A DNA stretch of 64,000 bases from Streptomyces lanatus (GTDB lineage: Bacteria; Actinomycetota; Actinomycetes; Streptomycetales; Streptomycetaceae), in contig NZ_BNBM01000015.1 of the NCBI RefSeq assembly GCF_014655715.1, positions 124,001 to 188,000 on the forward strand, read 5' to 3'. Within the stretch, counting starts at the first letter, position 1. Each line of letters opens with the position of its first letter. Both the position numbers and the translations under genes were made by a program. Below the pieces are notes generated by a model. It made no database searches and was not told the DNA's origin. It saw only the letters and a list, made by a program, of their open reading frames with translations. Of the stretch, positions 34,217-42,123 are shown in pieces.

Positions 34217-35476
34217 TCATGGAACGAGCTTGGGCTTCTTCTTCCCGGCCATGTCCTCCACCCACCCGCAGAGCAGCACGAAAGCGGCGATCAGGATCCA
34301 GCCGATGCCGAACATGAACCACTGGCTCTCCAGCGGCAGATACGTCTCGAACGCGGGCACGTTCCAGAACCGGTCGATCAGCGGGACGGCGAGGATCAGG
34401 GCGATCTCGTGCCAGAGGTAGATCGTCACGGCGCGGGCGTTGAAGATCGTGACGAGACGGTCGGTGCGGCGGAAGCGGGTCAGCCAGGCGAAGTCGATCC
34501 CGAAGTACGACTTCGCCCACATCAGCAGCGTCACATACCCCGCCGACCAGAAGGCCTGCGCGAGCGGGATGTCGTCCAGGTCGTACGAGCCCGTCTCGGC
34601 CTGGTGGGTAAAGGCGTACCAGCCGCCGAAGCCGATCGCGGCGAGCGACAGGACGGCCACGGCGAACGGCTTCAGCCGGGCCAGCACCCCGTCGCGGTGC
34701 GCGAAGCCGAGGAGCCAGCAGAACAGGAAGGTGGCCAGGTCGGTCAGCGCGCTGCCGAGCCGGTCGTCCGGGGGCTCCCAGACGAAGTGGAAGACGACGA
34801 TCGGGACCAGCGAGAGCAGCAGCACCGCCACCGGGGCCAGGCGGAACACCCGCAGCAGCAGCGGTGACAACAGGACGAACCACAGATACGTCCGCAGATA
34901 CCAGAGGATCTCCCAGGCCTGCTCGGCCCACGCGTTGCCCGGCGGGTCGCCCAGCGGCACGATCCAGTAGACGATCTGCCAGCCCGGCATCCAGTCGTGG
35001 ATCAGCATCGCCACGACCACGCAGAAGCCCCAGAACCAGAACGGCGGCAGCAGCCGGCGCAGCCTGCCGCGCACCACCTTCAGCGCGGGGCGTTCCAGGG
35101 ACTTCGCCATGAGCGTGCCGGCCAGGGCGAACATGATCCCCATCGAGGGGAGCACCATGCCCGCCCAGGCCCAGCCGAAGGTGTGGTAGGTGACGACGCG
35201 GATGAGGGCGACGGCACGGAGGGTGTCGAAGTAGCGGTCGCGGCTCCCGGCCCGCGAGCTTCTGGACCTCGGCCCCGGGAGCCGAGGCGGAGGCTTCTCC
35301 TCCTCCGCCTCGGCGGCTGCGGGGGGTGGTGCGGTCGCCTGCCCCGTCACCTGCCCGGACGCCGCGTACTCGCCGTACCCGGCGTACTCCGGCGGATACG
35401 GCTGCTGGGCGTAGTCCGAGTACCCGTACTCCTGACCGTACCCCTGCTGCGCATACGGCTGCTGCTCCCAGCTCAT
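34217..35476 (-). CDS. family-3 membrane acyltransferase with Tyr/Gln-rich N-terminus
   Basis: This 419-residue integral-membrane protein has the acyltransferase-3 fold (about ten helices), as in IcaC, OafA and NodX, which acylate sugars at the cell surface. The core starts near residue 80 with RDRYFDTLRAVALIRVVTYHTFGW, which holds the conserved His. PFWFWGF, WYLRTYLWFVLLSPLLLR and the late YLWHEIALI follow. The first 45 residues are low-complexity, with repeated Q/G-Y units (QPYAQQGYGQEYGYSDYAQQ); next comes a Pro/Glu linker. This cytoplasmic part is unusual and of unknown role. The start ATG overlaps the stop of the deacetylase-synthase gene by one base (TGATG). So the two are translated together and the target is probably the polysaccharide made by that protein. 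Confidence 0.87.
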   Translation of the reverse strand: MSWEQQPYAQQGYGQEYGYSDYAQQPYPPEYAGYGEYAASGQVTGQATAPPPAAAEAEEEKPPPRLPGPRSRSSRAGSRDRYFDTLRAVALIRVVTYHTFGWAWAGMVLPSMGIMFALAGTLMAKSLERPALKVVRGRLRRLLPPFWFWGFCVVVAMLIHDWMPGWQIVYWIVPLGDPPGNAWAEQAWEILWYLRTYLWFVLLSPLLLRVFRLAPVAVLLLSLVPIVVFHFVWEPPDDRLGSALTDLATFLFCWLLGFAHRDGVLARLKPFAVAVLSLAAIGFGGWYAFTHQAETGSYDLDDIPLAQAFWSAGYVTLLMWAKSYFGIDFAWLTRFRRTDRLVTIFNARAVTIYLWHEIALILAVPLIDRFWNVPAFETYLPLESQWFMFGIGWILIAAFVLLCGWVEDMAGKKKPKLVP

Positions 35477-37752
35477 CAGCCCACCCCCGCCGGTGTCCCG
35501 ACCTCGCCCGTGCGCTTCAGCTTCTGCCAGCGCAGCCGGCCGCCCGTCATCGCGGTGATGCAGGAGTGGATCAGGACGAGGTACATCATCTGGCGGTAGG
35601 CGAGCTGCTGGAGCGGCATCATCAGCAGATAGCGGTACTTCTCTCGGTCCAGCCGGAAGGCGTACGCCGCGCACAGCAGCTGCACCGCCAGCACCGCGAG
35701 CCAGGCCAGCAGGGCGGCCGTGAAGTCGACGAAGATCATCGAGTAGACGGTGAAGACATCGATGAGCGGCGCGAAGACCGGCGTGACGATCTGGAAGATC
35801 ACCACCAGCGGCATGCCGACCCGGCCGAAGCGCCCCGAAGGGCCCTTGTCCGTGAGCGACTTGCGGTGCTTCCACAGCGCCTGCATGGTGCCGTACGACC
35901 ACCGGTAGCGCTGTGACCACAGCTGTTTGAGCGAGCCGGGGGCCTCGGTCCACGCGCGCGCGTGCTCCTGGTAGACGACCCGCCAGCCCGCGCGGTGCAT
36001 CGCGATGGTGATGTCGGTGTCCTCAGCGAGGGTGTCCTCGCTCATGCCCCCGACCTGCAACACCGCTTCCCGCCGGAACGCGCCGATCGCGCCGGGGATC
36101 GTCGGCATGCAGCGCAGCAGGTCGTACATGCGCCGGTCGAGGTTGAAGCCCATCACGTACTCGATGTGCTGCCAGGCGCCGATGACCGTGTTGCGGTTGC
36201 CGACCTTGGCGTTGCCGGCGACCGCGCCGACCCCGGGGTCGGCGAAGGGCTGCACGAGCTGCCGTACGGTGTCCGGCTCGAAGACGGTGTCGCCGTCCAT
36301 CATCACGACGATGTCGTAACTGGCGCTGCGCACACCGTTGTTAAGCGCGGCGGGTTTGCCGGCGTTCTCCTGGCGGATGACGCGGACGTTGGTCATGCCG
36401 AGTTCCATGGCCGCGTTCCGGGCGATCTCGGAGGTGCCGTCCGTGGAGCCGTCGTCGACCACGATGATCTCGATGGGGTGCGTGCTCTTCGCCAGCGATT
36501 CGAGGGTGTTGGCGATGCACTCCTTCTCGTTGTACGCCGGGACGATCACGCTCACCGGTCGGTACACCGGCGCTCCCCAGCTGAAGCGGCGTCTGTTGCG
36601 CTGCCGGTAGTGGCGCCGGGCGAGGATCAGCATCATGCCGAAGCGGCCCATGACGGCGACGCCGACGACCATGAGGCCGACCGACAGCACCGGAACCGCC
36701 CATTCGGCGACGGCCACCGCCCCGATCAGGGCCTTGCCCTCGTAGAGGGTCGCACCGGTGGCCTCACGGTGAGCGGCCTGGAGGTTCGAGGCCCCGGCCC
36801 CCGCACCACCCACACCGGCCTGCCCGCCGGGCCCACCCCCCTGGCCCTGCTGCACACGGCCGCTCGCCGCCTCCTCCTTCTGAAGCGCCCCGCTGATCGT
36901 CGTGAAGGTGTACCCCTTCGCCTTCATCTTCTCGATGTACGTAGGCAGCGCCTTGATCGTCTGCGACCGCTCGCCGCCCGCGTCATGGAAGAGGACGGAC
37001 GCGCCCTCCCCATCCTCCGGAGTGGCCCACCTGATGATCTTCGAGACGCCCGGCCGCTTCCAGTCGTCGCTGTCGGTGTCGACGAAGACGCTGGTGTAGC
37101 CCTCCTCGCCGAGCTTCTTGTAGACGGGCCAGCTGTAGTTGTCGATGGCGTCGGTCTCCGACGAGTACGGCGCCCGGAACAGCGTCGTGGTGATGCCGGC
37201 CGCGCCCGCCAGCGCGAGCTGGGTCTGCTGCATCTCGCGGTTGACGCGGGCGTCGCTCTGGTAGGAGAGGTCGACGTGGGTGAAGGTGTGGATGCCCACC
37301 TCGTTGCCCTGCTCGACCATGTCCCCGACGATCGACGGATAGCGCGAGACCATCGAGCCGACCACGAAGAAGGTGGCGGGGATGTCGTACTTCTTCAGGA
37401 TCGCCAGGACCTGCGGCGTCCAGGTGGGATTCGGGCCGTCGTCGAAGGTGAGCGCGATCGTCTTGTCCGGTACGGAGACGGTGGTGGCCTGACCGCCCCG
37501 GAAGGTGAGGATCGGCCCGCCGTCGAGGACCTTGTCGGGCACCTTGCCGGAGCTGGCCCCGGTGCGCACCCGCTGGTCGCCGCCGACCTCGGCGCGCAGA
37601 TAGCCGTCGAGCAGCATGACGCTGGTCAGCGCGAGCAGCAGCAGCCCGGCGAGGATCACCCGGGGTTTTTGCAGGGCCGCGGCCTTGCCGGCCACCCGCT
37701 CGATGCGGGTGGGGGCGCGGCGGCGGCGACGTGAGGGCGTCGTCGTGGTCAT
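35476..37752 (-). CDS. CE4 polysaccharide deacetylase fused to GT2 synthase
   Basis: A 758-residue bifunctional membrane protein. After an Arg-rich start and one helix (about 30-52), residues 90-290 form a NodB/CE4 deacetylase facing outward. Its motifs are ALTFDDGPNPTW (motif 1, catalytic Asp), HTFTHVDLSY (motif 2, metal His pair), FRAPYSS (motif 3), TDSDDW and VLFHDAG (motif 5 His). A Gly/Gln linker and two helices follow. Then comes a processive GT2 domain (about 395-640) with VSVIVPAYNEKECI, VDDGSTDGTSE, MMDGDTVF (DxD), EDTDITI (TED) and QRYRW (QxxRW), and further helices. The architecture is that of PNAG-like synthase plus deacetylase in one chain, as described for Streptomyces MatB. The likely product is a partly deacetylated beta-1,6- or beta-1,4-GlcNAc polymer; the linkage is not readable. 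Confidence 0.92.
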   Translation of the reverse strand: MTTTTPSRRRRRAPTRIERVAGKAAALQKPRVILAGLLLLALTSVMLLDGYLRAEVGGDQRVRTGASSGKVPDKVLDGGPILTFRGGQATTVSVPDKTIALTFDDGPNPTWTPQVLAILKKYDIPATFFVVGSMVSRYPSIVGDMVEQGNEVGIHTFTHVDLSYQSDARVNREMQQTQLALAGAAGITTTLFRAPYSSETDAIDNYSWPVYKKLGEEGYTSVFVDTDSDDWKRPGVSKIIRWATPEDGEGASVLFHDAGGERSQTIKALPTYIEKMKAKGYTFTTISGALQKEEAASGRVQQGQGGGPGGQAGVGGAGAGASNLQAAHREATGATLYEGKALIGAVAVAEWAVPVLSVGLMVVGVAVMGRFGMMLILARRHYRQRNRRRFSWGAPVYRPVSVIVPAYNEKECIANTLESLAKSTHPIEIIVVDDGSTDGTSEIARNAAMELGMTNVRVIRQENAGKPAALNNGVRSASYDIVVMMDGDTVFEPDTVRQLVQPFADPGVGAVAGNAKVGNRNTVIGAWQHIEYVMGFNLDRRMYDLLRCMPTIPGAIGAFRREAVLQVGGMSEDTLAEDTDITIAMHRAGWRVVYQEHARAWTEAPGSLKQLWSQRYRWSYGTMQALWKHRKSLTDKGPSGRFGRVGMPLVVIFQIVTPVFAPLIDVFTVYSMIFVDFTAALLAWLAVLAVQLLCAAYAFRLDREKYRYLLMMPLQQLAYRQMMYLVLIHSCITAMTGGRLRWQKLKRTGEVGTPAGVG

Positions 37753-37771
37753 GAGTGGGGCTGCGCTCCGG

Positions 37772-38149
37772 TCAGTTGGCGGACGTGTCGGCGGACGCGG
37801 ACGGGGCGGGGGCGCCCGAGGGCGGCGCCGACGGGCTGCCGCTGGGCGGGGCGACCGGGTTGCCGCGGCCGCCCTGGGGCTGGTTGCCGGGGCCGGGGCC
37901 GCCCTGACCGTTCGCGAAGGGCAGCAGCTGGGACGGGGTCAGCGAGGTGCCGAAGCCCATGAAGGCCATGCCCAGCACCACCGCGTAGCCGAGGCAGGCG
38001 ACGCCGAGGAGGAGGCCGAGGCGCCTGAGCAGCTTGGAGCGGCGTCCGGAGTTGTCAACGAACACCGGCCCGTCGGCGGCGGCCCTGCCGCGCCTGCGGC
38101 GGCGGCCCCGCGCGTCGGACCGGTTGTCGATGGTGGTCTCGGATTGCAT
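37772..38149 (-). CDS. small single-span membrane protein with Pro/Ser-rich tail
   Basis: This 125-residue protein has an unknown function. A basic cytoplasmic N-terminus with RGRRRRRGR is followed by one hydrophobic helix at about residues 46-66 (LGLLLGVACLGYAVVLGMAF). A low-complexity Gly/Pro/Ser/Ala tail ends the protein outside the cell. It lies 19 bases upstream of the deacetylase-synthase on the same strand, so they are probably co-transcribed. By position and size it may act as an accessory factor, as IcaD or PgaD do for their synthases, but there is no sequence evidence for that. The ribosome site GGGGA is only one base from the ATG, so the start is unsure. Confidence 0.68.
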   Translation of the reverse strand: MQSETTIDNRSDARGRRRRRGRAAADGPVFVDNSGRRSKLLRRLGLLLGVACLGYAVVLGMAFMGFGTSLTPSQLLPFANGQGGPGPGNQPQGGRGNPVAPPSGSPSAPPSGAPAPSASADTSAN

Positions 38150-38282
38150 TCCCCGGACGTTAGGGAACCTTTATGTGCCCCGAACTCGGGCTGTATGTGA
38201 GACGCATATGAGAAACGCCTGAGTCTGTCCTTCGCCTGAGAGTTTTCCGCGGGGGCCGGGAAAGGATGAGAGGTTTGCCGGC

Positions 38283-39308
38283 ATGCATACGTACTCAGGG
38301 AAATCGGCGACCGGACTCGTCTGCCTGCTCGTGCTGGCCACGGGATGCTCGGCGGGGTCCGGCGGTACGGCCGACCCCGCCCCCGCGCCGAAGGAGACGG
38401 GCACGCCCTCCGCGTCGGGCACGTCCTCCGCCGGCACGGCGTACGCCCCCTACGTCAGCGTCACCGAGGCCTCCGACCTCGACTCCGCCGGCTCCCCGGC
38501 GACGTACAACCTGGCCTTCGTGATCGCGGACGGCAGCGACTGCACACCGAAGTGGAACGGCACCAACACCCTGTCCGACTCGGCCGTGAAGTCCCGTATC
38601 GCCGAGCTGACTCAGGGCGGCGCCACGGTCCGCGTCTCCTTCGGCGGCGCCTCCGGCAAGGAGCTGGCGGCGAGTTGCGACAGCGCGTCCGAGCTGGCGG
38701 AGGCCTACGGAAAGGCCCTGGACGCGGCCGGTTCCGCACAGGCCGACTTCGACATCGAGGGCGACGAGCTGACCGACTCCGACTCGGTGGACCTGCGTTC
38801 GCAGGCGATAGCCCTGCTGCAGCAGGAGCGCGGCGACCTGGAGGTGTCCTTCACGCTGCCGGTGATGCCGTCCGGCCTGGACGACGCCGGTGTGGCGCTG
38901 CTGGAGTCCGCCAACCAGCACGACGTCCAGGTCTCCACCGTGAACATCATGACGATGAATTACGGCGAGTCGTACACCGGCGACATGGGGGATTACGCGC
39001 TGACATCGGCGAAAGCCGCCCACAGTCAGCTGAAGGAGATCTTCGGCACTTCCGACGCGACCGCGTGGAAAGCGATGGCGCTGACGTCGATGCTCGGGGT
39101 GAACGACATCGACGGCGAGACGTTCTCGCTCGATGACGCGGCGCAGGTGCGGGAGTTCGCCGAGGAGAAGGGAATCGGATGGGTGTCCATGTGGGCGTCC
39201 TTCCGGGACCAGCCGTGCGGGGACGATTCGTCCTCGGATGACGCGCTGACCAATTGCAGCGGGGTGGATCAGGAGGCCGGTGCGTTCGCGGAGGCTTTTT
39301 CGGCGTAA
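38283..39308 (+). CDS. GH18-like (chitinase-fold) lipoprotein
   Basis: A 341-residue exported lipoprotein: the lipobox LATGC is at residues 18-22. A Pro/Thr/Ser linker leads to a TIM-barrel domain of the glycoside hydrolase 18 type. The key line is AQADFDIEGDEL near residue 155. It keeps the D-x-D-x-E part of the catalytic DxxDxDxE motif (with the acid Glu), while the first Asp is Ala. VRVSFGGASG precedes it (family SxGG) and VNIMTMNYG follows (family Y/MxxMNYD). This resembles the bacterial GH18 subgroup with CBM-free small chitinases. It is divergent from the deacetylase-synthase cluster, 133 bases away, so it may trim or sense the same polymer. GAGAGG lies 9 bases before the ATG. Confidence 0.84.
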   Translation: MHTYSGKSATGLVCLLVLATGCSAGSGGTADPAPAPKETGTPSASGTSSAGTAYAPYVSVTEASDLDSAGSPATYNLAFVIADGSDCTPKWNGTNTLSDSAVKSRIAELTQGGATVRVSFGGASGKELAASCDSASELAEAYGKALDAAGSAQADFDIEGDELTDSDSVDLRSQAIALLQQERGDLEVSFTLPVMPSGLDDAGVALLESANQHDVQVSTVNIMTMNYGESYTGDMGDYALTSAKAAHSQLKEIFGTSDATAWKAMALTSMLGVNDIDGETFSLDDAAQVREFAEEKGIGWVSMWASFRDQPCGDDSSSDDALTNCSGVDQEAGAFAEAFSA

Positions 39309-39377
39309 TTTCGGGTCCGTCTCCTAACCTCGTGCGAGAAGACGTCGGATGCCCTGTGCATCCACTGTGAGGAGGCG

Positions 39378-40217
39378 ATGGTGCTCGGAAGAGGCACGCG
39401 GTTGCTCGGGGCCGCCGTGGTCGTGGCCTGCATGGTGCTCGTCGGTCCCAGCGCGCCGAACGGCGGCCTCTTCGGCGGGTCACCGCCCGTCGAGGCCGCC
39501 CGTGACATCGTGCCGAACCGGGTCATGACGTGGAACATCTGCAACCCGTGCGACACGGCCAACACCGACCGGGCGGCGGAGATCGCCGCATACGCGCCCC
39601 AGGTCATCGGCATGCAGGAAGCGTGCGTCCGGGACGTCGAGGCGATCCGGGACCACCTGGAGAACCTCCACGGGCTCGTCTACCACGTCGAGTACGGGAC
39701 GGTACTGCGCAATTGGGGCCGCTGCGGAGGCCTGCCGTGGAACCCCGGTGAGTACGGTCAGGCGATCCTCTCGGCGGCACCGATGACCGACCATGTCGCC
39801 GTGGAATATCCCGACGGCGGCTCGGAGGACCGTGGCTATATGGCGGTCACCACCGAGGTGGACGGCCGGTCTGTGCGGGTCTTCAACACCCACCTCGCCC
39901 ACCGCCGCCAGGAGTCGGTGCGGGCGGCCCAGATCGACGTGCTCTCCAAGGTCGTCGCCCGCGAGGACCGCGCGATCGTCCTCGGCGACTTCAACGCGGT
40001 GCCGTACGCCTCCGAACTGACCCGCATGTGGACGCTGGCCACGGACACGGACCCCGAGTGCCGTCCCGACTCCACCGGCAGCTGCGAGGTGACCACGGAC
40101 TGGCAGAGCAAGTTCGACTACGTCTTCCTGCGCGGAATCACCCCGCTCCGCCACACTGTCCATCCGACCCCGTACTCGGACCACCACTCGCTGCGCACCG
40201 ACGTCGACATCCCCTGA
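39378..40217 (+). CDS. secreted endonuclease/exonuclease/phosphatase-family protein
   Basis: This 279-residue protein has a signal peptide (residues 1-40) and the EEP fold of DNase I, sphingomyelinases and inositol phosphatases. Catalytic motifs are RVMTWNICN near residue 48, GMQEAC near 73 (metal Glu), FNTHLAH near 168, VLGDFNAVP near 198 (GDFN) and YSDHHSLR at the end (SDH). Four cysteines occur in the body (NICNPC, ECRPDSTGSC), probably forming disulfides outside the cell. The real substrate, nucleic acid or phosphoester, cannot be told. AGGAGG lies immediately upstream; either ATG 39378 or GTG 39381 is possible. Confidence 0.87.
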   Translation: MVLGRGTRLLGAAVVVACMVLVGPSAPNGGLFGGSPPVEAARDIVPNRVMTWNICNPCDTANTDRAAEIAAYAPQVIGMQEACVRDVEAIRDHLENLHGLVYHVEYGTVLRNWGRCGGLPWNPGEYGQAILSAAPMTDHVAVEYPDGGSEDRGYMAVTTEVDGRSVRVFNTHLAHRRQESVRAAQIDVLSKVVAREDRAIVLGDFNAVPYASELTRMWTLATDTDPECRPDSTGSCEVTTDWQSKFDYVFLRGITPLRHTVHPTPYSDHHSLRTDVDIP

Positions 40218-40239
40218 GCCCGGTCGCCGGCGGCCGTCG

Positions 40240-40845
40240 TCACCGTCGCCGGTAGACCAGCCGCCCGTCCACCACCGTCGCCACACACGTCCCCGCGCCG
40301 CGCTCCGCCAGTTCCGCCTCGTCCCGCACGTCGAACACGGCGAAGCGGGCGGCGCACCCGCGCTCGCGCGGCGGCGGGAACACCACGGGCCGGCCGGAGG
40401 CACAGGGGTCGAGGGAGGGCACGCCGTCGGGGCGCCCGATGCGGCCCATGACCGCCAGACCGGTGCGTCGCACGGCGTCCCGCACCGCGCGGTTGCGCAG
40501 TTCCTCGCAGGCCGCCCGGACCGTGCCGTACGCCAGCATGCGCTGCACCCCGCGCCGGGCGCTCGCGCCCCAGCGGGCGTCGTCCATGTGGAGCGCGGCG
40601 AGGGCGTCCCCCATCAGCGGCTCGGTGCCCAGTTCGGCGGCCTCGCGCGGATCGGGGTGGTAGGCCTCCTCCAGCAGCTCGGTGCCGTGGATATTGATCA
40701 GCCCCGGCGTCAGGATGCCCGGCCACTGACGCACCCGCGCCCGCGGATGCGCGGCGACCAGATCCGCCAACTGCCCGGAGTCGGCGATCCAGTCGCCCTC
40801 GACGAGGAGCGCGTGGTCCCTGGAATCGGCGTGAATCGTCAGCAC
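40240..40845 (-). CDS. shortened amidohydrolase-like protein next to mqnC
   Basis: The 201-residue protein looks like the two ends of an amidohydrolase with most of the barrel missing. Near residue 45 it has GILTPGLINIHGTELL, matching the first strand motif PGxxNxHxH, but with the second metal His replaced by Gly. Near the C-terminus is GRPVVFPPP...FAVFDVRDEAELAERG...ATVVDGRLVYRR, the closing beta domain (ADlvvfD..VvvdGrlv). True relatives have 400 or more residues. It starts 7 bases after mqnC, so they form one operon. A link to futalosine metabolism, where an amidohydrolase deaminates aminodeoxyfutalosine in some bacteria, is suggestive only. It is probably not a working metal hydrolase. 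Confidence 0.72.
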   Translation of the reverse strand: MLTIHADSRDHALLVEGDWIADSGQLADLVAAHPRARVRQWPGILTPGLINIHGTELLEEAYHPDPREAAELGTEPLMGDALAALHMDDARWGASARRGVQRMLAYGTVRAACEELRNRAVRDAVRRTGLAVMGRIGRPDGVPSLDPCASGRPVVFPPPRERGCAARFAVFDVRDEAELAERGAGTCVATVVDGRLVYRRR

Positions 40846-40852
40846 GGGCGGG

Positions 40853-42052
40853 TCAGTTGGAGGCGAGGATCTTCAGCTCGGGGTGGGCGGTGCCGCCCTC
40901 GATCGCCGTGGACGAGATGTGCGACATGACCCGCGCGTCGACGGGGTCGTTCGCCGGGTCGTCGTGCACGACCAGGTGCTCGTACGTCGTGGCACGCTGC
41001 GCCGGGACCCGCCCCGCCGTACGGATCATGTCGATCATTTCCTGGAGGTTGGAGCGGTGCCTGGCACCGGCCGCCGAGACGACGTTCTCCTCCAGCATGA
41101 CCGAGCCGAGGTCGTCGGCGCCGTAGTGCAGCGTCAGCTGGCCGGCGTCCTGGCCGGTGGTCAGCCAGGAGCCCTGGATGTGGGCGATGTTGTCCATGAA
41201 GAGCCGGGAGATCGCGATCATCCGCAGATACTCGAAGATCGTGGCCTGTGTACGGCCCTTGAGGTGGTTGTTCATCGGCTGGTACAGGTACGGGATGAAG
41301 GCCCGGAAGCCGCCCGTCCGGTCCTGCACCTCACGGATCATCCGCAGATGCTCGATGCGCTCGGCGTTGGTCTCACCGGTGCCCATCAGCATGGTGGAGG
41401 TGGACTCCACGCCCAGCCCGTGCGCGGTCTCCATGATCTCCAGCCAGCGCTCGCCGCTCTCCTTCAGCGGGGCGATGGCCTTGCGCGGCCGCTCGGGCAG
41501 CAGCTCGGCACCGGCACCGGCGAAGGAGTCGAGACCGGCCGCGTGGATCCGGGTGATGGCCTCCTCGACCGAGACCTTGGAGATCCGCGCCATGTGCTCG
41601 ACCTCGGAGGCACCGAGGGAGTGGATGACGAGCTGCGGGTACGCGTCCTTGATGGCCTTGAAGTGCTTCTCGTAGTACTCCACGCCGTAGTCCGGGTGGT
41701 GCCCGCCCTGGAACATGATCTGCGTACCGCCGAGCTCGATGGTCTCGGCGCAGCGCCGCAGGATGTCGTCGAGGTCGCGGGTCCAGCCGTTCTTCGTGTC
41801 CTTCGGCGGCGCGTAGAAGGCGCAGAACTTGCACGCCGTCACACAGACGTTCGTGTAGTTGATGTTGCGCTCGATGATGTACGTCGCGATGTGCTCGGTA
41901 CCCGCGTACCTGCGGCGGCGTACGGCGTCGGCGGCGGCGCCCAGCGCGTGCAGCGGGGCGTCGCGGTACAGGTCGAGCGCTTCCTCCGGGGTGATCCGCC
42001 CGCCCGCTGCGGCACGGTCTAGCACAGACTGCAGGTCGGCCTTCTCGGTCAC
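40853..42052 (-). CDS. mqnC: cyclic dehypoxanthinyl futalosine synthase
   Basis: MqnC is a radical SAM enzyme. It cyclises dehypoxanthinyl futalosine in the futalosine pathway to menaquinone. The cluster motif CVTACKFCAFY (CxxxCxxC) is at about residue 73, after YIIERNINYTN. Other family blocks are GGTQIMFQGGHHPDYGVEYY near 120, LGVESTSTMLMGTGET near 220 and PYLYQPMNN. At 399 residues it is normal. GTG 42052 has AAGGGA about 8 bases upstream; the frame is open beyond but without support. The shortened amidohydrolase follows directly. Together with mqnA and menG it shows that the organism makes menaquinone by the futalosine route. Confidence 0.95.
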   Translation of the reverse strand: MTEKADLQSVLDRAAAGGRITPEEALDLYRDAPLHALGAAADAVRRRRYAGTEHIATYIIERNINYTNVCVTACKFCAFYAPPKDTKNGWTRDLDDILRRCAETIELGGTQIMFQGGHHPDYGVEYYEKHFKAIKDAYPQLVIHSLGASEVEHMARISKVSVEEAITRIHAAGLDSFAGAGAELLPERPRKAIAPLKESGERWLEIMETAHGLGVESTSTMLMGTGETNAERIEHLRMIREVQDRTGGFRAFIPYLYQPMNNHLKGRTQATIFEYLRMIAISRLFMDNIAHIQGSWLTTGQDAGQLTLHYGADDLGSVMLEENVVSAAGARHRSNLQEMIDMIRTAGRVPAQRATTYEHLVVHDDPANDPVDARVMSHISSTAIEGGTAHPELKILASN

Positions 42053-42123
42053 CGGGGCGTCCCTTTCGTACAGGCATCGGACGGACTCGACCAGCCTACG
42101 CCAGGGGTCCGGGGCGCCCGAGG

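Noticed and set aside
38223..38260. Possible glycine riboswitch on the minus strand (CTCTCAGGCGAAGGACAGA), upstream of the small membrane protein gene
   Set aside because: It resembles the conserved 3' half of the glycine aptamer, but I found no convincing 5' half (GGAGAG...GCCGAAGG) at the expected distance, and the gene has no link to glycine. A covariance search with the glycine riboswitch model would settle it.
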